Below, in pieces: positions 56,201-64,000 of a stretch of 64,000 nt of DNA; the stretch's first letter is position 1, and every line of letters starts with the position of its first letter. The notes beneath the pieces are model-generated. The model was not told the origin of the DNA, did no database searches, and saw nothing but the letters and a program-made list of their open reading frames with translations. Origin of the DNA: Liolophura sinensis (Eukaryota; Mollusca; Polyplacophora; Chitonida; Chitonidae). The position numbers and the translations under genes were made by a program. The stretch lies in assembly GCF_032854445.1 (NCBI RefSeq), contig NC_088301.1:13512281-13576280 (forward strand), given 5' to 3'.

Positions 56201-59200
56201 CTGTAGTGATGGTTTTATATCTTGTTTGATTGGCGTTTTATGCCGTACTCAAGAATATTTCGCTTATATACAACGACAGCCAGCATTATGGCAGGAGGAA
56301 ACCGGACAGATCCCTGGGAAAGCCCCGATCACCCGCAGGTTGCTGGAAGACCAAACCTTCTTTGTTTAGAATCTTGTAATCGTGCCAGGCACAGGGCTCA
56401 TGATTCATATTCGGTGCAGAATATGCATATCTGGTTAGGTAATCCGACGGAAATACACCCGATCAGCAAGTCATCTCCATAATCCATGCAGTCTAGACTA
56501 CACGCATTCGTGGAAGAATGACGTCGTTTGTTCGCATCTATGTCTTGCTGACTTGCTTGTGGTTTACAGCCAGAAAGGATTGTCTATAGACTATACATGT
56601 TAAATTTGATCATACTGTCCTGCGTTGGGTATGTACTTCGTGCTAAACGACATGATTATAATGAATCCTTAAACATGCAGCCCTTTCCCTATCATTTTTA
56701 TTTACTAATTATGTTTTGAATGTGTCATAATTTCATTTTGTACGCGCATACGCAAATCCATGAAAAGCTGCTACCTCACCAATGGAATATAACATGACAT
56801 AGTATTTTCGGTTCGTCAGCATATACTTCTCTACCAATATTATGGTCCTATAAATTGGCCATAGCAACGCGCGTTACGCAACGCATTTACTCTGGTGACA
56901 GATGCCTTCATTATTCGTATATGCATCTGTACAGGCTCTCATCGAAGGTGATGCAGACGCGTAAAGGGCATCATGCCAATATTCGATCGTACTGCACACC
57001 TGATCTTTGTCGGTGTCAGACAACAGAACAGCAGTGACCTTGATGCCGGGTCCACAATTCAATATTCGTGCCAGAACCCTCAGCTACATGTCAACATTGT
57101 GCATTAACACAGCCACAAGGCACAAATTCCGTTCCACGGCCAGTAGCCGATAAAGTCATAGAAGACACAAGAGTCGGCGAAGTAATTACGCTAAAATTGA
57201 TAGTTTCTACACCTAAACGTTATTTCTATTATAGTTGTTTTTGTAAATCAGTCAGCTGACGAGGCTGTTGTCAACTGACAAGTCATGAATATACCATAAA
57301 TACATTGTGAAAATACATGGTCTAGCAAGTTTTTAATTCAAGAACATTTTTGGACGTTAGCAGGATATCGGATGAAGTGTACGATGCTTAAACCTGTACG
57401 TACTAAGTATCAGTGGCTTACACAGAGGCTGTAACTTACGGGAAATGTAACTGTCATAAAGAGACATGCTGCGTTGCATCCAGTTCGTAGAACATGCCTC
57501 TGGTTACTTGCTATTAAATATACTCCTTCCAAAAAAATTAAACTAGCTAGAGAAGTGAGTCTATCTAAACGCTACTTTACCAGCAAAATGTTCAATTCCA
57601 CATTAGTAACAAGTCTTGATTTCCACATAATAAACGAAGCTCTTTGATCAAAACTTACTAATAAAACCCTCTAACCCCAAATTACCAGTAAACCCTTCCA
57701 CCTCCATCCTCCAATACCACTCGAATACAACGTATCACTAGACACGCATATCTATACTCCCCTAAACACTGACACAATCTCCACAAAGAAACGACATAAA
57801 CAGCATAATTATTGGCACTGCAATAGTTCACTCAAACATGCTTACATAATGTAACTGAGCACCTACCTGACTTTGGATTTGCTACAAGATGGTAGTGGGC
57901 CAGTCTCCTCCCAGTGGCTGGGCTACTGTGAAGACGACTAGCCAATGACGTGGCTTTGCGGAACTTAGACTTAACTTTAGCGGTGGCCTGTGATGCTGGC
58001 GAATGAAGGTTGTCTGTTGAACGGAAAGTCCATTCTATGTCCCCGTCCACGAATCGGGGATGTTTGACGTGAGACATGGATTTGTGGCGCTTCAGTGAAG
58101 ACTTTTGCTTTTGTCTATCCCGATCCCCGCTGTGAAAAATCGGGGCCGAACTGTAACCACTACTAGTTTTTGCACAATCTGAGTTGCCATATTTCCCTCT
58201 GGGTGACCGAGGGCATTTGCCCGCAGCTGAGGTAGAGGTTGCACGTTGCCATGTAGCAGTAAACCCTTCGTCCAAACGTTGCACAATTTGTTCGGAAGGT
58301 CTCTTCACGGCGCCCCCTGTCGCCGATCTACATGGGCGAGTTATCTGCCTTGGCGAGGAGGTCGGACTGTCTCTCTGTTTTTCCGCTGGACTATCAAGAT
58401 CATTAATAACATCATCATAGGTGGGTAATTCACGCACAGGCTCGTCTAGTGGATTTACGTACAAATTTTGTTTCGAATTTTCTGCTCCGTGTGAAGGAAT
58501 AGATGGGCTGTTCTGAGGATGAGTTAAACAACTAGTGTAAGTGTCACTACTAGCGGTGCTGCTTTGCCGACCTAATGGCTTCATTTCTATGCTGGACTTG
58601 CGTTTCTCCAACAAATCATTCTCGGCTATCTCCATGAACGGTCCCAGCTCCTGCCAGAACAAAACAAGCACCAGACACGACCAAATCAAATGTGGAAATG
58701 GGTCATCAGAAACAGCATCAGTATTAGCAGTCTCAACATTAATCGTAATAATAAAGACAATGCCTATTTATGTATAAAAAGTTAACACCTACATGTATTT
58801 ATCCATCTTGGAATCCTGTTTTAACGACGAACGGAAGAAAATGCGTAAGCATGAGTGCAGAAAACCGTGCACAGCCCACTGGTAAACATAGTAATTAGCA
58901 AGGCACCTGATCAACCACCTGATCAACCTCCTAACTTTAGGGTTAAACCGAGCGAGCCACAGTTGGATTCGAAAACGCGGCATCTTCAGTCGAGGGCTAT
59001 AGTAGACATGACCCAGGCGTTCTAGACTGCCCAGCCATCAAGAAGCCAAGTAAAGTTGATACAAAATATATTTAGTAAAATGGAAAAGAACTAAATTTTT
59101 TAGCACACTGCACATATTAATGTATTTCTTTGTCGTAACACCCACGTCAGCTAAAACAGTTAAAGTGCTCGCTGGCATGACCAATGAGGCTGGCCGTGTT

Positions 59201-61057
59201 TGAATCGACTTGACGTTGCACCTTTGTCAGGAAGTTCAGCAGTTGCGATGTTTTACTTTGGATACTCCCGTTTCCTCAACCTTCAAACCTGATTAGCTTC
59301 ATATAAATGAAAAACAATCGCAAATTAAATATATGTATGTATGAATTAACAACGAAGAAGACTGCACAGAAAAAAGTGTTTCATACTTACTTACCTGTCA
59401 TCAGAAGCTAGAGAACGTATGAATGCAATTAATAATCACACAGTATCGGGTTAACTTATAAATATGTTAACAGTTATTAAAAATTGGCACTCAGTGAAAA
59501 GAAACGTGTCGTTCAACATGACAAACGACACCACATTATTCAGTTGTGCACAACAATGCGGTTCCATTTCACGCGCAATGGTAACTCGGGTCCAAGCTGG
59601 ATTGATGAAATGCTCTTTTGCAAGGCATGGGTAATACGTTACTGGTTTGTCCACAAAACGTCATCGCAAAAGTTTGGAAGAACAGTAGTCTACACTACAC
59701 AAAAGTTCCCCATTCTCAAATATGACAATGCAATTACCAAGATTATGTAATAAATGTGATTTGTCTCGTAGGTCAATAATGGGTTGAAGTATTAAATAAT
59801 ACGTCGATTGTGGGCGTAACTAGGAGAATAGAATCGTGCAAGTCATAAGCTAAGGCCTGTTGATCAGTTAGTCAGTCAATGTAGCAACGTAGGTTGTTTC
59901 CAAAGCGTTGCTTTCCAGAAACATGCAAAGGTCAAAGGTCGTCGTTTGCCTTGGCATGTTGAACCTACCTGTATGTTACTGTTCAACATGGCTGGCTGCA
60001 TGGCAGTCATTCGCTGCAGGGATTCCTCGTCTACGTCCAGTAGGTTAGTAGTGCTGGGGTTAAGTGGAGAGTCGTGCAGGCCACAAACCTTACCCTCTGA
60101 GCAATCCGACCCCTGGACAGGTCGCTGAGGCGCCACGTTCATCTTCACCACACATGGCGCCGGGCTGGTACACTTACTGTCGTTGCTCTGACAGTCGTAG
60201 TTGTCTCCCCTTGGAGCATCCGAGTTGACGTCCATCAGGTCAATGCTGCGGGCGAAGGCGTCTCTCAAGTTCACTGAGTGGAAGGAAACTATACTGCCGT
60301 TCCGCTTAGCTCTGTCCAAAGCTTCACGTCGCTTCAGCGCTTTCTCTCTACGCATCTGATCCTTATAGAACTCAGCAAAATTGTTCACTATGATTGGAAT
60401 CGGCAGAGCAATAACTAGCACGCCACATATACAACACACACTACCGACAATTTTCCCCAGTACCGTCTTAGGGTAGATGTCCCCATATCCCACGGTAGTC
60501 ATGGTAATAGCTGCCCACCAAAAGGTCTCTGGGATACTGGAGAAAAGAGTTTCATGTTCGTCTTTTTCAGCAAAATAACACAAACTCGAGAACAACAAAA
60601 TCCCGATCGCTAAAAACATCATGAGAAGTCCAAGCTCCTTGTAACTTCTTTGCAATGTGTACCCAAGGGACTGCAATCCCGTGGAATGACGAGCAAGTTT
60701 TAAAATTCTGAGAATCCTCATAATACGGAAAATCTGAACGACTCTGCGAACATTTTGAAACTGTGAAGTCGTGCTCTTGTTCGTCTCAGTTAGTCCTAGT
60801 GATATGAAGTAAGGTAAAATGGCAAGAAGATCTATGATATTCAGAGGTCCTTTAAAAAATTTCCATTTGTTAGGCGAGGCCCAGAATCGGAGCAAGTATT
60901 CCAAGCTAAACCAACCTATGCATACGGCTTCAATAATAGCCAAGTGAGGGTTATCGGTAGATTCGTTATTGTCTTGGCGTTGAATGTCCGGAATTGTATT
61001 AAGTGTCAGAGCTACTGTGGATAGGACGATGAACAGGACCGATACGATTGCCAACAC
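49377..61057 (-). CDS. Shab: Shab/Kv2 voltage-gated K+ channel, S1 to C-terminus (3 exons; N-terminal exon outside window)
   Basis: Exons in transcript order are 61057-59969, 58650-57867 and 50212-49377, with phases 0 (entering), 0 and 1, all GT-AG. The visible product is 902 residues from S1 to stop; the T1 tetramerisation domain should come from an upstream exon. Kv2 channels carry delayed-rectifier K+ current in neurons and muscle, and cluster at ER-plasma-membrane contacts. Diagnostic features: S4 with seven basic residues, TVGYGD filter, PIP (not PVP) in S6, and the Kv2-specific proximal tail [11 protein letters not shown]...DAFARSI. Orthology is to Drosophila Shab and vertebrate KCNB1/KCNB2. 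The two tail exons are assigned by splice phase, position and a PRC-like motif, and are less certain than the channel core. Confidence 0.93.
52845..53085 (+). repeat. Segment bounded by (GTGA)n and (GACT)n
   Basis: A roughly 180-bp unique-looking stretch lies between a (GTGA)4 run at 52847 and a (GACT)6 run at 53060. Tetranucleotide tails are typical of SINE ends in this window, so this may be an unfamiliar SINE-like unit. No tRNA head was recognised. Confidence 0.3.
56224..56352 (-). mobile_element. Family A tRNA-SINE, 5'-truncated
   Basis: The reversed tail (TTGATTGGCGTTTTATGCCG, TACTCAAGAATATTTCGC) and part of the body are present. Confidence 0.85.
57867..58650 (-). CDS. Shab: Shab exon: C-terminal tail with PRC/FFAT-like motif
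   Basis: It encodes 261 residues after the acceptor TTCTGGCAG|GAG; the donor is TCAG|GTAGGT, phase 1. The tail is Ser/Arg-rich and probably disordered. Residues 31-43 of the exon (58560-58522) read [13 protein letters not shown], aligning with the vertebrate Kv2 PRC motif (SMSSIDSFISCAT). An LPTY (LPxY, Nedd4-type) motif follows in ELPTYDDVI. Phase compatibility with both neighbours supports membership of the gene. Confidence 0.85.
58522..58560 (-). other. PRC / FFAT-like VAP-binding motif in Shab tail
   Basis: [13 protein letters not shown] matches the Kv2 PRC motif SMSSIDSFISCAT at S1, S4, D6, S10, C11 and T13, with Y for F at position 8. In mammals this phospho-FFAT motif binds VAPA/VAPB and tethers ER to plasma membrane. 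Function here is inferred. Confidence 0.6.
58651..59968 (-). other. Shab intron between core and tail exons, 1.3 kb
   Basis: No coding sequence is seen. A duplication ACCTGATCAACC lies near 58910, and a family C SINE-like piece (TACTCCCGTTTCCTCAACCT, ACCTGATTAGCTTCATATAA) lies near 59265-59305. Confidence 0.5.
59969..61057 (-). CDS. Shab: Shab exon: membrane core S1-S6 and proximal tail
   Basis: It encodes 363 residues starting [14 protein letters not shown] after the acceptor TTTGTAG|GTG. Approximate segments: S1 1-21, S2 38-60, S3 71-90, S4 102-123 (R104, R105, R111, R114, R117, K120, R123), S5 140-163, filter TVGYGD 188-193, and S6 201-226 with PIP at 219-221. The first codon is GTG, an internal Val, not a start. 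Vertebrate KCNB genes have, to my knowledge, an intron at the same place before S1. The donor is CAG|GTAGGT. Confidence 0.97.
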
Positions 61058-64000
61058 CTACAAAGCGTGAATAGAAAAGTAGAAATAACAGCAAAAAAAT
61101 ATAATAGTAATAATAATACTTCGAATAAAACATGTATCATATTAGAATATTTTAGGGTAGATATCAAGAGATGGGAAAGTTTCAGAACTTGCTTGCTGAA
61201 ATATGACTGTCGTGGTGTGCAATGGTGTCTTAAAAGGGTTTAGGCGCGTGGAATTTGGACCAGGTTTGAAGCCCAAGGAATGTGCCACAGAGGGATTGTG
61301 GGAAGGGACTGTCAGTTCAATCGACATACTAAAGGCGGATACAGCGGCACATCCAGGTGGCGCTTTAGAACAAATCAGGGGAGGTAATACACGATGACCC
61401 AGAGGAGAGTTGAGACGAGAGAAGGGGAGGGGGAGGGGGATAACACATGGGAATTCGATAATCTCGGCCAAGACAGAGAGAAAAAGCATCAGTAGTGTGT
61501 TGTTGTATACATCTGTAACTTGGGGGTTACACTAAGCATGCTAATTGTTGCGCAGCAGGTCCCGAAGTATAGAGTAAACAACATATGCGACACACAGTTT
61601 GCATAGGTTATCACAGAGTGACGAGGAAAAGCCCGGTGTGTAAATAACAAAACATTGTAGCACGCTGAAAGAGAGAACATTCACCAACAGCAGACATGGG
61701 AGAAGAGAGAACACGGTTAGTACAAAAACAAGAACACAAACGAGAAACGAAACTCATCATTTGCAAAGGTTAAGAATCACTTTTGGGTGTTTACGAACAA
61801 AAATAGGGTGGGGATTCCGTACCGTATAAAAACTAATTTATTTTGTTCTTTATCTACAGATATATATAGCAAATTCTTTTGTTTTATTTTCAGCAAGGCT
61901 AAATTTTTCACTTGGTTAACTTTCGAATCTTTTGAAATTCTTGGCGTTGTAGAAAGTTGTTTATATTGAATCATGCGGAATGTCGTGTACGTGATACACA
62001 ACATGGGAATACCACATAACGCACAACGTCATCCACATTCACATGCTACATTTAAACAAGCAACAAACAAGAATAATGACAAGATGCTGTTAGTGAATAA
62101 AATATTAGAAAGGTCTGATTTTCTTTTAAAAAAAATGAAAAATAAAATAAAAAAATACTAGCATATTTTTCCCCTAAGTGTTTAGATATTACGGGTTGTA
62201 AAAATGTTGAAAACTACGATGGCAAGGAATGTTCAATAAAACTACTAAATCTGCTTAAACTGATATCTGTTTATTTTTTTATATTATAGGATAATGCGTT
62301 TATCCTATACAGCAATTTATCATTTGCTACGTGTTCACGGTGAAGCAAAGAATTACTGGCTTGTTAATAAGTAATGCAAGTAACTGGACGTGATATGAAT
62401 TGTAAGAATTAATAACAATTATGTAACGAGAAGAAAACAATCCATAATTACTGGAATGGCGATACCACAGATGTGCTTTCCAGTTACAAGAATAATGAAT
62501 TGTTTCCAAATCTATAAATATTTATCCTCCTGAAAATGGTGCCATAAGTAAATCAATGATCTCAATTAGCGTGGAACAGACACGTTGAATATGTATGTAC
62601 GATCGGAGATTCCGGCCCTAGGCGATTTCAATATTTCTTACAAAGGGGCCAAACTCTGCTCACGCCATGGGAATTGGACTACCGAATGAATGTGCATGTC
62701 CCAATTAATTCTAGTTATGCTGCCGATCCACTGGGAACTCATAGAGCAAATGGCGGCAATCAGATGCAGATTCATACAAAAGCAGCAACTGTAAATAACC
62801 ACATCAGAGGGTGATCACTTACGGCGTCATGGCATTTGGATGCAAAACATAAGAAAAACATTTAACTTCCGCCCATCAACTCTTCTTGTTATAAAATAAC
62901 AACTTTTTTTCTGAAATTCCGCATTTTTTGTGAAAGCAATTTTCTGTTCATATTATTCCAATTAAATATTTACATAAGGCTTTTTCTTCAAACAAAAATG
63001 AAGTGGAAGACTAATTCTAGTCTTCTCAGAAACTTAAATCGACAAGATTGCAATATGCATGCCTTGAGAATTGCAAATTCCACGCAGCCAATTAGAGTTC
63101 AAACACATTACATTAAGCTTTAGACACTGTTCCGGTCCAGCCTCTATTGGTTGACTTATTAACATGATGGTTCATAAAATTACTCACAAACCGTATCATA
63201 AATCTGTTAAATTTTTTTGATGTTGTTTTGTTTTTTGAAGTTGTATGAAAGCGTAATACAGTAATGAACCCTTTGTTACTGTTTCGCCGAAAACCAAGCC
63301 ATCTACAAGAACAGATGTCAAATGGAAAGTCAATTTTCTTGCCCGGGTTTCCTTTGACAGAGTTACGTGTATATTTCCATAAAACTGGGTGATTCAGGCC
63401 AGTCTAACGGCAACTTGACATTGGATAGCACATTTGTATAAGATAAGAATGATGCAGTCTGGAATAATGAATACCACTGCGATGTAGTTAAATTTCATAT
63501 TTAATTAAAACTGCTATATATAGGCTGTAAATCTTGTTAAAGTGCTGATTATTTATAACCAACAAAATTATCTCCAGTAAACATATACCTGTCGCACAAT
63601 GCTCATGTGGTACTGCAGTATCGAGTAAAGTAACAACATATGAGAAGCACATGGATTTTTTTTGGGGGGGGGGGGGGGGGGTAAGAATTACTTTCCAAGC
63701 AGGTTATTCTTGTTATCATGAACCAAAAAACAATGTCATCTGAAAAGGCACGGAAAAACAGCTTCGTCCATCAAAAATAGGTTACATCTCATTAGCATCC
63801 AGAAGACTATTGTCTTTATGAAAACATGTATCATATACCTATCTGTCTACGGCATTCGATACAAGCCAGGTTTTGAACAAACAAGAGGTTTTGTAGCAGA
63901 CGATGACGTCAGCACTCTTTCTGGGGATGTGATAGCGAATGACAAGGTGGTATTGTTCAAAACTGATTATTTTTTTTGAACAGTTATCATGGAGTAGGAT
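61058..64000 (-). other. 5' flank or first intron of Shab, no exon seen
   Basis: The Kv2 T1 domain should precede S1 but no frame here resembles it, so this is most likely intron. It has a G-rich tract near 61425-61440 (runs of 4, 5 and 5 G), a T8-G18 homopolymer junction at 63656-63681, and AT-rich sequence otherwise. Confidence 0.55.

Larger units (their letters stand above)
50213..57866 (-). other. Shab intron between the two tail exons, 7.65 kb
   Basis: No exon is recognised. It holds a GTGA/GACT tetranucleotide-bounded segment (52845-53085), a family A tail scrap near 55040, a 5'-truncated family A SINE at 56224-56352, and a CpG-rich patch near 54.36-54.53 kb with an AAAATGGCGGC start-like motif on the plus strand. 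Several short ORFs have no family match. Confidence 0.5.

Noticed and set aside
61142-61489. 115-codon minus-strand frame just upstream of Shab S1 as the missing T1 exon
   Set aside because: It lacks the T1 (BTB-like) signatures of Kv channels and is Pro/Ser-rich; the frame is fortuitous.

Overview
This is a eukaryotic, intron-rich, AT-leaning stretch of animal genomic DNA. The three identifiable genes are clear metazoan orthologues. Two abundant tRNA-headed SINE families, one ending in (TAAA)n and one in (CACT)n, resemble families I associate with molluscs. A lophotrochozoan, probably a mollusc, is therefore my best guess; the genes alone do not fix the species.

Layout. (1) 1-4,860, minus strand: a decayed Ty3/gypsy LTR retrotransposon. 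Gag, a candidate protease stretch, RT, RNase H and integrase relics lie in order, and no LTRs were seen. (2) 6,788-14,572, minus strand: a complete five-exon BPNT2 (IMPAD1, Golgi-resident PAP phosphatase) gene. All splice phases fit and the 1,050-nt CDS encodes 349 residues. Its last intron is almost wholly a 62-bp minisatellite. (3) 14,573-14,799: a 227-bp gap between head-to-head start codons, so probably a shared bidirectional promoter. (4) 14,800-23,158, plus strand: a complete six-exon UBE2W gene (N-terminal-ubiquitinating E2, 151 residues, the human length), with candidate polyadenylation sites to about 25.9 kb. (5) About 26-49 kb: no gene I can name. It holds SINEs, a TTAA-flanked inverted-repeat element related to one in BPNT2 intron 2, several degenerate tandem arrays, a few promoter-like patches and short unassigned ORFs. 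(6) 49,377-61,057, minus strand: the S1-to-stop part of a Shab/Kv2 delayed-rectifier K+ channel in three phase-compatible exons. The exon for the N-terminal T1 domain lies beyond the right edge.

No operon-like logic is expected. The BPNT2/UBE2W pair may share a promoter, and Shab is an independent neuronal/muscle-type gene. The most interesting observations are: a Kv2-like PRC/FFAT motif (ER-plasma-membrane tethering) in the Shab tail; the 227-bp divergent promoter; a phase-compatible alternative 3' exon downstream of UBE2W; the higher-order minisatellite filling a BPNT2 intron; two SINE families with homologous 3' tails; a long-inverted-repeat TTAA element; and a tandem pair of near-identical hairpins in the likely UBE2W 3'UTR. 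I found no convincing wholly new multigene system.
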